Positions 1 to 5,655 of a stretch of DNA of 5,655 nt are shown here, piece after piece. Numbering within the stretch: position 1 is the first letter of the stretch; the number at the start of each line of letters is the position of its first letter. A program made the translations under genes and the position numbers. Source of the stretch: Dehalococcoidia bacterium. Its GTDB lineage: Bacteria > Chloroflexota > Dehalococcoidia > SZUA-161. The DNA is taken from positions 1 through 5,655 of the forward strand of contig JACUUS010000146.1 in NCBI GenBank assembly GCA_014859215.1. Reading direction: 5' to 3'. Under the pieces are notes generated by a model that was given only the letters and a program-made list of their open reading frames with translations, ran no database searches and had not been told where the DNA came from.

Positions 1-1
1 T

Positions 2-1129
2 GAAGAGTTTCTACGCGAGAATGAGACCCGCCGCAGGGCTGAACTCGATGCGGTCATAGACGGCGTCAGAGCCAGTTTCGGCACCCTGTCCCTGGAAGCG
101 CTTTCCAGGTCTTCCGAGGAGCTCCTCAAGCTGGCGCAGACCAGGCTCCAGTCGGAAAGGGAAGTTACCCTGAAGGAGCTGGAGTCGAAGAAGGAGCTCA
201 TTGACCTGCGGCTGCAGCAGTTTGCCACGGAGCTCCGCAACGTCTCAACCTCGGTAACCTCGCTCGAAAAGGACAGGCACCAGCAATACGGGGAGGTAGC
301 CAACCAGCTCAAGTTTGTGAGCGAACAGGCTATGGCCTTGGGCAAGACAACCGGCGAGCTGCGTCAAGCTCTTGCGAGCTCCAGGATCAGGGGACAGTGG
401 GGAGAGCGGATGGCGGAGGACATACTCCGGCTTTGCGGTTTCGTCGAGAACATCAGCTACTTCAAGCAGAAAACGATCGAGGGCATGGGCGCGCGCCCCG
501 ATTTCACATTCCCTCTTCCGCAGGGCAAATGCGTGAACATGGACGTCAAGTTCCCGCTGGACAACTATCTCAGGTACTGCGAGGCGGATTCTGTCCCGGA
601 TAAGGAGAGGCACTGCCGCGATTTCCTCGGCGATGTGCGGGGAAGGATGAGGGAGGTGGCCGGCCGCGCATACATCAGCCCCGAGCAGAATACCGTCGAC
701 TACGCCCTCATGTTCATTCCCAACGAGCAGATATACGCCTTTCTGCACGAGCACGACGGCGCTATGCTCGAAGACGCTATAAGAAGCAGGGTTGTGCTGT
801 GCTCGCCGGTAACCCTGTTCGCGGTCCTGGCGGTGATCCGGCATGCCGTGGACAGCTTCGCCCTCCAGGAGAGCTCCAACGAGATACTGTCACTGTTGGG
901 AGCCTTCAGGAAGCAGTGGGACGAGTTCACGGATAAGCTCGATGCGCTGGGAAAGCGCATCGGAGATACGCAGAAAGCCTACGAGACCCTCTCCACGACG
1001 CGACGGCGACAGCTCGAAAAGCCCTTGAACAGGATCGAGGAGATGAGGCTTGAGCGCGGCCTGACTATCGCGCCGGCAGGCGAGGATGTGCCGGACTTGG
1101 ACGAAGGCGGGGAGAGAGCAGACCCTTGA
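2..1129 (+). CDS. rmuC: RmuC family DNA recombination protein, 5'-truncated by the window edge
   Basis: The frame is open from base 2 to the TGA at 1127-1129, giving 375 residues with no start in view. The true start lies upstream; the GTG at 317 is internal. Residues 1 to about 125 are charged, heptad-like and rich in Glu, Lys, Leu and Gln, as expected for the RmuC coiled coil. The conserved core follows, with GQWGE at 131-135, RPDF at 165-168, DVKFPLDNY at 181-189 and MFIPNE at 237-242. These match the RmuC family, whose core is related to restriction-endonuclease-like folds; in E. coli, loss of rmuC raises recombination at inverted repeats. Family members usually have an N-terminal membrane anchor, which would be in the missing part. 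The acidic C-terminal tail looks like a normal end. The family call is secure; the biochemical activity in this organism is inferred. Confidence 0.93.
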   Translation, partial: EEFLRENETRRRAELDAVIDGVRASFGTLSLEALSRSSEELLKLAQTRLQSEREVTLKELESKKELIDLRLQQFATELRNVSTSVTSLEKDRHQQYGEVANQLKFVSEQAMALGKTTGELRQALASSRIRGQWGERMAEDILRLCGFVENISYFKQKTIEGMGARPDFTFPLPQGKCVNMDVKFPLDNYLRYCEADSVPDKERHCRDFLGDVRGRMREVAGRAYISPEQNTVDYALMFIPNEQIYAFLHEHDGAMLEDAIRSRVVLCSPVTLFAVLAVIRHAVDSFALQESSNEILSLLGAFRKQWDEFTDKLDALGKRIGDTQKAYETLSTTRRRQLEKPLNRIEEMRLERGLTIAPAGEDVPDLDEGGERADP

Positions 1130-1185
1130 ATCGGCCTGCCCTCATTCCAGGCGAGGCTTCCCGTCCCTCACCGGGGATGCCCAAA

Positions 1186-1251
1186 ATACGCAAATGTGAT
1201 ATGGTTATTGAAGAGTTTCGGAAAGAGGAATTTCTATAGAAGAGGTTGTCC
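1186..1251 (+). promoter_or_regulatory. AT-rich leader upstream of arsM, probable promoter region with RBS
   Basis: The 122-bp gap after rmuC is GC-rich in its left half and becomes clearly AT-rich from about 1183 to 1240. It contains TTGAAG at 1208-1213 and TCTATA at 1233-1238. The 19-bp spacing between them is longer than a good sigma-70 promoter, so the exact boxes are uncertain. AGAGG at 1241-1245 sits six bases before the ATG at 1252 and acts as a Shine-Dalgarno sequence. I see no convincing ArsR-type operator and no strong terminator for rmuC. Confidence 0.35.
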
Positions 1252-2088
1252 ATGGATGAAGATACAATCAGGAAAGTCGTCAGGGAAGGGTACGCGAACA
1301 TAGCCCGCCAGGGCAATTCGTGCTGCTCGGGCCCCCAATCCTGCTGCGCGGCCGGTGACTGCCAGGGAGAGGTAGTCAGCGGGCTGGTGGGCTACTCCGC
1401 CGAAGAGCTTGAATCGGTGCCCGAGGGGGCCGACCTCGGCCTGGGCTGCGGAAACCCTGTAGCGCTGGCGTCCCTGCGGGAAGGCGAGGTCGTGCTCGAC
1501 CTGGGTTCCGGTGCCGGTCTCGACTGTTTTCTCGCCGCCGGCAAGGTGGGGAGAAGGGGCAGGGTCATCGGGGTGGACATGACCCCGGAAATGGTCTCCC
1601 GGGCGAGGGAAAACGCCCGCAAGGTCGGCTGCGACAATGTGGAGTTCAGGCTCGGCGAAATCGAGAACCTGCCCGTGGCGGATAGTTCGGCGGACGTAGT
1701 TATCTCAAACTGCGTAATCAACCTTTCGCCGGACAAGAGCAGGGTCTTCCGGGAAGCCTACCGCGTGCTGAAGCCCGGAGGGAGGCTTATGGTCTCGGAC
1801 ATCGTCCTGCTAAAGGAATTGCCTGACTTTATTAAGGAGTCCGTCACCGCCTATGTGGGCTGCGTGTCCGGCGCCATGCTCAGGGACGATTATCTCGCCG
1901 CCATCGAAGCCGCGGGGCTGCAAGACGTGACGGTTATCGACGAGACGACCTTCCCGGTCTCTCTGATGGAAAACGATCCCACCGCGAATGCTGTGCTCGA
2001 AAGCTCCGATTTCAAGGCCGAGAAGATCGCAGAGCTCGCCGGAACGGTGGTCAGTATAAAGGTGCAGGCAAGCAAGCCCGCGGGCTGA
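1252..2088 (+). CDS. arsM: Arsenite S-adenosylmethionine methyltransferase ArsM
   Basis: This 278-residue cytosolic enzyme is predicted to transfer methyl groups from S-adenosylmethionine to trivalent arsenic, giving methylated and volatile arsenicals. The Rossmann methyltransferase motif I is VLDLGSGAGLD (81-91), followed by the acidic loop GVDMTPEM (107-114) and the post-motif LKPGGRLMVSDIV. The three cysteines that bind As(III) in ArsM are in their family contexts: C66 in GLGCGNP, C154 in ISNCVINL and C204 in YVGCVSGAML. The 50-residue C154-C204 spacing equals that of the algal enzyme CmArsM (C174-C224). An N-terminal cluster has CC pairs at 24-25 and 31-32 plus C37. The ATG at 1252 was chosen because AGAGG lies six bases upstream; the in-frame TTG at 1246 directly abuts that site and is unlikely. 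No arsR, arsB or arsC is visible, so the gene stands apart from a classical ars operon here. The tldE-like gene follows after 63 bp. Confidence 0.95.
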   Translation: MDEDTIRKVVREGYANIARQGNSCCSGPQSCCAAGDCQGEVVSGLVGYSAEELESVPEGADLGLGCGNPVALASLREGEVVLDLGSGAGLDCFLAAGKVGRRGRVIGVDMTPEMVSRARENARKVGCDNVEFRLGEIENLPVADSSADVVISNCVINLSPDKSRVFREAYRVLKPGGRLMVSDIVLLKELPDFIKESVTAYVGCVSGAMLRDDYLAAIEAAGLQDVTVIDETTFPVSLMENDPTANAVLESSDFKAEKIAELAGTVVSIKVQASKPAG

Positions 2089-2100
2089 TGCCCGCATTCC

Positions 2101-2116
2101 TGCCTCAGTTGAGGCA
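2101..2116. repeat. Perfect short inverted repeat between arsM and the tldE-like gene
   Basis: TGCCTCA-GT-TGAGGCA is a perfect 7+2+7 palindrome, beginning 13 bases after the arsM stop. As RNA it would fold as a six-pair stem with a four-base loop. No U-run follows, so it is a poor intrinsic terminator. A protein-binding operator or a processing/stability hairpin is as plausible. The sequence symmetry is certain; the function is unknown. Confidence 0.5.
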
Positions 2117-2141
2117 CAGGCTTTGCCAAGACCGGCGCGGT

Positions 2142-2149
2142 GGAGGTGA
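2142..2149 (+). promoter_or_regulatory. Ribosome binding site deciding the tldE-like start
   Basis: GGAGGTGA is a near-perfect Shine-Dalgarno sequence. Its GGAGG core ends five bases before the ATG at 2152. It overlaps the upstream in-frame GTG candidates at 2140 and 2146, which therefore are unlikely to be used as starts. Confidence 0.8.
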
Positions 2150-2151
2150 AC

Positions 2152-3456
2152 ATGGAGGAACTTCTCGAACAGGCAAGGAAGACAGCCGAAGAAGCAGAGG
2201 TCTTCGCCGTATGGGCGGAGGAGACCGATGCTGTTTTTGAGACCAACAGGCTGAAGCAGGTGCAGACCCGGGAGAGTTCGGGACGCGCGCTGCGCCTTAT
2301 CAAGAACGGGCGCATTGGCTTCTCCGCCAGCAACAGGATCAACGGCACCAATGAACTGGTAGAGATGGCGCTTGAGATGGCTCCCATGGGCGCCGAGGCC
2401 AGATTCCAGTTCCCTTCCGCGAACAGCTTCCCCGGAGTCGAGGTATACGACCGCGCTATAGAAAACGTAACCGAAGAGCAAATGGTCGAACTGGGCCAGT
2501 CGCTTATCGATGCCGTGCGCAAGCACAGCCCCGATGTGATCTGCCAGGGGTCTGTCTCGAAGAATACCGTCAGGGTGGAAATCATGAACTCAAACGGCGG
2601 GCGTGCTGCCTACCGGAAGAGCGTCTACGGGTTCGGGATCGAGGGACTCCTGGTAAGAGGGACGGACATGCTCTTCGTGGGTGACGCCGAAAGCTCCTGC
2701 CATCCGCTCAAAGATTCGAGAAGAGTGGCCGAAGCGACTATTCAACAGCTCGAGTGGGCCAGGGAAACGGCGCCCGCGCTGGACGGGCAGCTGCCCGTAA
2801 TCTTCACGCCGAACGGGGTAGCCGGCGCGCTTGTGGCGCCCCTGGCGCTGGCTATTAACGGGAAGGTCGTTTACCAGGGAGCTTCGCCGCTGGGGCACAG
2901 GATGGGCGAGAAGGTCCTGGACGCCGGTATATCAATCTGGGACGACGCGACTGTTGATTACCGTCCCGGAAGCCGGCTGTGTGACGACGAGGGTATCCCG
3001 AGCCGGCGCACTCCGTTGATAGACAGAGGCGTGGTGGCGAATTTCATCTATGATCTCCAGACGGCCGGCCTGTGCGGCTCGAACAGCACGGGCAACGCGT
3101 CGAGAGGCCTGGCCAACCTGCCCGGACCTTCCCTCAGCACCGTGCTTATCGGGACCGGAGACGCGACCTTCGAAGACATGCTGGCCGGGATCAAGGAGGG
3201 ACTGGTCGTCGAGCAGCTCATGGGGGCCTCCCAGGGGAACGTGCTCGGCGGCGACTTCAGCGGCAACGTGCTTCTGGGCTACATGGTCAAGGACGGTCGG
3301 ATTATCGGCCGCGTCAAGGATACCATGGTCTCAGGCAATGTCTATGAGGCGCTGAAGGAAGGCGTCGTCATCGGACGTGAGGCCAAGTGGGTGGGCGGAC
3401 GGCTCAGCGTTCCCCACATCATGTGCCCGCGCCTCGCCGTATCGACGAGGAGGTAG
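2152..3456 (+). CDS. TldD/PmbA family protein, TldE (PmbA)-like subunit without the zinc motif
   Basis: The 434-residue product matches the TldD/PmbA family, close to the usual length of about 430-450. An N-terminal domain includes RESSGRALRLIKNGRIGFSAS (about 40-60). The C-terminal domain contains TPNGVAGALVAPLALAING (219-237), a GLANLPGPS loop (319-327), VLGGDFSGNVLLGYMVKDG (364-382) and a conserved PHIMCPRLAV end (421-430). TldD subunits carry a zinc-binding HExxxH; at the equivalent place this protein has GALVAPLALA and there is no HExxH anywhere, so it is of the TldE/PmbA type. In E. coli, TldD and TldE form a heterodimeric metalloprotease that degrades unfolded peptides, matures microcin B17 and processes CcdA; TldE lacks the metal site. 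No tldD is present on either side within the window, so the partner must be elsewhere or absent. The start is set by GGAGGTGA at 2142-2149. Co-transcription with arsM is plausible. Confidence 0.9.
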   Translation: MEELLEQARKTAEEAEVFAVWAEETDAVFETNRLKQVQTRESSGRALRLIKNGRIGFSASNRINGTNELVEMALEMAPMGAEARFQFPSANSFPGVEVYDRAIENVTEEQMVELGQSLIDAVRKHSPDVICQGSVSKNTVRVEIMNSNGGRAAYRKSVYGFGIEGLLVRGTDMLFVGDAESSCHPLKDSRRVAEATIQQLEWARETAPALDGQLPVIFTPNGVAGALVAPLALAINGKVVYQGASPLGHRMGEKVLDAGISIWDDATVDYRPGSRLCDDEGIPSRRTPLIDRGVVANFIYDLQTAGLCGSNSTGNASRGLANLPGPSLSTVLIGTGDATFEDMLAGIKEGLVVEQLMGASQGNVLGGDFSGNVLLGYMVKDGRIIGRVKDTMVSGNVYEALKEGVVIGREAKWVGGRLSVPHIMCPRLAVSTRR

Positions 3457-3463
3457 ACATATA

Positions 3464-3568
3464 TGTCATTGCGAGGCAGGGCGCCGGAGGCGCATGACGT
3501 GGCAATCTCCGCGTCTGGACTGGTTCTGCATCTGAATGCAGAGGTTGCTTCGCCGGCTCGCAACGATG
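3464..3568. mobile_element. MITE/REP-like foldback element with TGTCATTGCGAG-type ends
   Basis: The left end TGTCATTGCGAG (3464-3475) and the reverse complement of the right end CTCGCAACGATG (3557-3568) match at 9 of 12 positions. Inner inverted segments GGCAATCTC (3501-3509) and GAGGTTGC (3541-3548) pair with one T/C difference. Two further perfect hairpins lie inside: GCGCC-GGA-GGCGC at 3481-3493, and TCTGCAT-CTGA-ATGCAGA at 3525-3542. The element is flanked by TA on both sides (3462-3463 and 3569-3570), which would fit a TA target duplication as made by IS630/Tc1-type transposases. That could be chance for such a short flank. No transposase is encoded, so it would be non-autonomous. Short frames across it have no family resemblance and I do not call a gene. 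It fills nearly all of the 145-bp spacer and places a strong secondary structure between the two genes. Confidence 0.65.
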
Positions 3569-3601
3569 TAACGATTTCGCCTTTCATTCTGGGGCAGGAA
3601 G

Positions 3602-4519
3602 ATGGGACAGGCATTGGAAGCATATCTGGCGAAGCTGCACGATGTTGACGCGCGGGTGGCCACTTCGAAACTCGTAATCCTCTCCGATCTCTCTCCCGAA
3701 GAGGTCCAGGTCTTCAAGAGAGGGTGGCCTTTGATCGACGTCCGCAAGCGGAGGCAGATTGCCGAATGGCTTGTGGAGCTGTCCGAAGACAACCTCGAGC
3801 TTGACTTCGACATGGTCTTTCGCGCTATCCTGGACGACCCCGATGGCGAGGTAAAGGTCAAGGCCATGGAAGGGCTGTGGGGTTCCGAGGACGATTCGCT
3901 CATCGATGATCTTGTAGACCTTCTCAAGAGGCACAGCGAACCCCCGGTAAGGGCAGCGGCTGCCGGCACCCTGGGAGGGTTCGCTCTCAGAGCCGAGCTC
4001 GGGGACATGCCTGTGTCCGAGGCCAGGCGTGTTGAAAGAGTCCTCCTCGACGTGTTCGACGACGATGAAGAGGCGCTGGAAGTGCGCAGGAAGGCGCTGG
4101 AAGGAGTAAGTGCGCTCAGCCGGCCCGAAGTGAGGGACGCCATACGCAAGGCCTATGCCAGCCCCGGCCTGCCGTTGAAGGCAAGCGCTATTTACGCCAT
4201 GGGCAGGAACTGCGACCGCAACTGGCTGCCGGCGCTTCTCAAGGAGCTGCGCAGTCCCCATGCCCAGCTCAGATTCGAAGCGGCGCGGGCTTGCGGCGAG
4301 CTGGAAGCTCCCGAAGCGGTGCCCAGGCTCAGCGAGCTCATCTCCGATCCGGACGAGGAAGTGCGCCTGTCCGCGATCGAGGCTCTGGGCAAGATCGGCG
4401 GGCCTGAGTCCAAAGAAGCTCTGGAGGGACTGCGCGATACGTCGGACGAAGTGCTGCGGGAAGCGGTAGAGGACGCTCTGGAGGACATCAGGTTCTGGGA
4501 AGACCCTTCGGGTCTATAG
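3602..4519 (+). CDS. HEAT-repeat domain protein
   Basis: The 305-residue acidic, soluble protein has no signal peptide or membrane segment. After an N-terminal helical region containing LSPEEVQVFKRGWPL (30-44) and LELDFDMVFRAIL (65-77), paired helices of the HEAT/PBS-lyase type repeat. They fall at about 71-97, 103-125, 147-173, 176-204, 208-235, 239-266 and 270-296. The clearest unit is AVPRLSELISDPDEEVRLSAIEALGKIGGPE, where the DPDEEVR-SAIEALGKI pattern is diagnostic. Such proteins form curved solenoids that bind proteins or act as scaffolds; none of the Cys/His pattern of a lyase is evident, so no enzymatic role is claimed. The ATG at 3602 is the only start candidate after the in-frame TAA at 3569-3571. 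AGGA at 3596-3599 is only two bases away and GGGG at 3591-3594 is seven away, so the ribosome site is weak. I recall similar N-terminal layouts in Chloroflexota HEAT proteins, unverified. The 3' end overlaps the converging kinase gene by six bases. Confidence 0.88.
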   Translation: MGQALEAYLAKLHDVDARVATSKLVILSDLSPEEVQVFKRGWPLIDVRKRRQIAEWLVELSEDNLELDFDMVFRAILDDPDGEVKVKAMEGLWGSEDDSLIDDLVDLLKRHSEPPVRAAAAGTLGGFALRAELGDMPVSEARRVERVLLDVFDDDEEALEVRRKALEGVSALSRPEVRDAIRKAYASPGLPLKASAIYAMGRNCDRNWLPALLKELRSPHAQLRFEAARACGELEAPEAVPRLSELISDPDEEVRLSAIEALGKIGGPESKEALEGLRDTSDEVLREAVEDALEDIRFWEDPSGL

Positions 4520-4522
4520 ACC
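4501..4522. terminator. Overlapping hairpins at the convergent gene ends, possible bidirectional terminator
   Basis: AGACCC-TTC-GGGTCT (4501-4515) is a perfect six-pair hairpin lying in the last codons of the HEAT gene and just beyond the kinase stop. The palindrome GGTCTATAGACC (4511-4522) overlaps it and competes for the same GGTCT arm. Neither is followed by a proper T-run on either strand, so if this terminates transcription it does so weakly or with help. The location between convergent genes supports the role; the sequence alone does not prove it. Confidence 0.35.
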
Positions 4523-5524
4523 GGTGGTACTTTCCACAACGTGGGCTACAGCGCCCAGGATGCCCGAGTTGTCACCCAGCGCGGCCGGAGCGATGTTTAC
4601 CCTGTAGTCCGGCATCATCCTCTCTTTCACAACCTCTCTGACCGGCCCGAAGAGAAGGTCGCCCGCTTTGGATACGCCCCCGCCGATGAGGATGGTATCC
4701 GGGTTGAAGGCATGGATGATGTTGACTATCCCTGCGCCCAGGTTGGTCATGGCCGTCCGCATGACCTCCGCCGCCAGTCGATCGCCCGCGCGGGCAGCCT
4801 GCTCCACCATTACAGCCGTAACCTTGCCCGGGTCGCCCCCGGACAGATCGCTGAGTACGCTTGATTCACCTGCTCTCAGCCTCTCCCGGGCCATGCGGGC
4901 TATCCCCGTGCCCGACGCCATGATATCGAGGCAGCCCCGGGAGCCGCAGGGGCATGGCGGCCCGTTCACGTCTATGGTGGTGTGCCCCAGCTCGGCGGCG
5001 AAGCCGACCGAGCCCAGCAGCAGCCTGCCGTCGATCAGCACTCCGGCCCCGATACCGGTGCTCACGGTGAGATAGACCAGGTCCTTAATCCCCTTCCCTG
5101 CGCCGAAGGCATGTTCACCCAGCACCGCGAGGTTGGCGTCGTTTCCTACCCATACGGGAAAGCCCGGCTCCCGGGCGAAGGCCTCCTTGAAGTTGGTGTT
5201 GTACCACTTGAGCATGTGCGGCGACGTGAGGAGGATGCCGGGGGCCGGCATGACGAGGCCGGCAACCGCGATCCCCAGGCCCAGCACGGAGTCGCGGTCG
5301 ACATCCGAAAGAAGCGTTTGCATCTCCTCCTTGATGCGGGAGATTGTTGCCCGCGGACCCAGCTCCGGGTTGCTCGGCTCCTTGTGCTGTTTGAGGATGA
5401 CGCCGTTGGCATCAGCGAGGGCTATGCGAAAAAAGGTGCCCCCGATATCGAGCGCGAGAACGACCCTCGTGGCTGGAACGGTCAAGAGAGCCCCCGTGTG
5501 AACCGCATACAGCCAGTATATCAT
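4514..5524 (-). CDS. ROK family sugar kinase, glucokinase-like
   Basis: The 336-residue frame is predicted to phosphorylate a hexose with ATP in the cytosol. It has the phosphate-binding ALDIGGTFFRIAL (24-36, D26), GLGIAVAGLV (82-91), GNDAN with catalytic-base candidate D129, STGIGAG (155-161), the sugar-binding ELGH (E178, H181) and the ROK zinc signature CPCGSRGC (C191, C193, C198, with H181 as fourth ligand). The adenosine-site region NIIHAFNPDTILIGGGVS (268-285) is also typical. There is no N-terminal helix-turn-helix, so it is a kinase rather than a ROK repressor. The usual Glu after the cysteine signature is Asp here (D200). ATG at 5524 is the only ATG before DIGGT but has no Shine-Dalgarno sequence. 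A TTG at 5485 has GGGGG shortly upstream and would give 323 residues, closer to family N-termini, so the first 13 residues are doubtful. Glucose is the likely substrate, but ManNAc, GlcNAc or fructose cannot be excluded. Confidence 0.9.
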   Translation of the reverse strand: MIYWLYAVHTGALLTVPATRVVLALDIGGTFFRIALADANGVILKQHKEPSNPELGPRATISRIKEEMQTLLSDVDRDSVLGLGIAVAGLVMPAPGILLTSPHMLKWYNTNFKEAFAREPGFPVWVGNDANLAVLGEHAFGAGKGIKDLVYLTVSTGIGAGVLIDGRLLLGSVGFAAELGHTTIDVNGPPCPCGSRGCLDIMASGTGIARMARERLRAGESSVLSDLSGGDPGKVTAVMVEQAARAGDRLAAEVMRTAMTNLGAGIVNIIHAFNPDTILIGGGVSKAGDLLFGPVREVVKERMMPDYRVNIAPAALGDNSGILGAVAHVVESTTGL

Positions 5525-5545
5525 CGCTGGATGGAGCGGGAAAGA

Positions 5546-5655
5546 GATTCGGATTCAGAGTCAGACTAAGACTGAGATTGAGATTGAGATTGAGACTGAG
5601 ATTGAGACTCAGATTCAGATTGAGACTCAGACTAAGACTGAGATTGAGACTGAGA
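5546..5655. repeat. Degenerate hexanucleotide tandem array (consensus GAYTGA), open at the window end
   Basis: Eighteen consecutive six-base units plus two bases run without any insertion or deletion from 5546 to the window end. Units seen are mainly GATTGA and GACTGA, with GATTCA, GACTCA, GACTAA, GATTCG and GAGTCA. Positions 1, 2 and 4 are invariant, position 3 is almost always T or C, and position 5 varies. A 23-base stretch at 5561-5583 recurs exactly at 5627-5649, 66 bases (11 units) later, which indicates a higher-order duplication. The plus strand is purine-rich. The array lies upstream of the ROK kinase start (22 bases before the ATG at 5524) and may continue outside the window. I found no supported gene in it; one plus-strand frame is free of stops through the array but has no evident start. 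Confidence 0.85.

Noticed and set aside
1159..1176. Possible rmuC terminator hairpin (CCCG/CGGG)
   Set aside because: Only four strong pairs with an eight-base loop and no T-run; too weak to annotate.
1191..1210. ArsR-type operator upstream of arsM
   Set aside because: CAAAT...ATTG is only a loosely inverted motif and does not match the usual ArsR site well enough.
1810..2585. Long antisense open frames opposite arsM and the tldE-like gene
   Set aside because: They lie opposite well-supported genes, cross gene boundaries and the spacer, and show no recognisable domain; they are by-products of GC-rich codon use.
3463..3648. Short plus-strand frame covering the foldback element
   Set aside because: It overlaps the HEAT gene start in another frame and its sequence is explained by the inverted-repeat element.
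3466..4261. Antisense open frames of about 225 residues opposite the HEAT gene
   Set aside because: Low-complexity Ser/Arg-rich or family-less translations opposite a clear repeat protein; no supporting start context.
4982..5569. Plus-strand 195-residue frame opposite the ROK kinase, ending RDSDSESD inside the hexamer array
   Set aside because: It is fully antisense to conserved ROK motifs for most of its length and its acidic tail only reflects the repeat sequence.
5546..5655. Hexamer array as a CRISPR array or as a cluster of GANTC methylation sites
   Set aside because: There are no spacers between repeats, so it is not CRISPR. GANTC occurs six times only because it is one variant of the unit, and nothing else points to CcrM-type control.

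Overview
This GC-rich bacterial window carries five protein-coding genes. The first four read rightwards: rmuC (5' end cut by the window edge), arsM, a tldE/pmbA-type gene and a HEAT-repeat gene. The fifth, a ROK-family sugar kinase, reads leftwards and converges on the HEAT gene. The most distinctive non-coding parts are a roughly 105-bp MITE/REP-like foldback element between the tldE-like and HEAT genes, and a degenerate hexanucleotide tandem array that runs off the right edge.

Taxonomy can only be suggested. The HEAT protein's N-terminal layout (LSPEE, GWPLIDVRKRR, LELDF) and the TGTCATTGCGAG/GGCAATCTC repeat both resemble what I recall from Chloroflexota, Dehalococcoidia in particular. 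The repeat type also occurs in other phyla, so this is a low-confidence inference from memory. No ribosomal RNA or other phylogenetic marker is present.

Layout: 2-1129 is the coiled-coil and nuclease-like core of RmuC. 1130-1251 is a spacer whose right half is AT-rich and probably holds the arsM promoter. 1252-2088 is an arsenite S-adenosylmethionine methyltransferase with all three family cysteines. 2089-2151 is a short spacer with a perfect 16-bp palindrome. 2152-3456 is a TldE/PmbA-like protein without the HExxxH zinc motif; no tldD partner is visible. 3457-3601 is filled mostly by the foldback element. 3602-4519 is an acidic HEAT-repeat protein. 4514-5524 (minus) is the ROK kinase; its stop codon lies back-to-back with that of the HEAT gene inside a palindrome. 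5546-5655 is the hexamer array.

The genes do not form one obvious pathway. arsM detoxifies arsenic. The TldE-like protein belongs to a peptide-maturation and proteolysis family, RmuC limits DNA rearrangement, the HEAT protein is probably a binding scaffold, and the ROK kinase feeds sugars into central metabolism. arsM and the tldE-like gene are close enough (63 bp) to be co-transcribed. I did not find a clearly new multi-gene system. The points most worth a second look are the foldback element, the hexamer array, the lone TldE homologue beside arsM, and the Glu-to-Asp change in the ROK signature.
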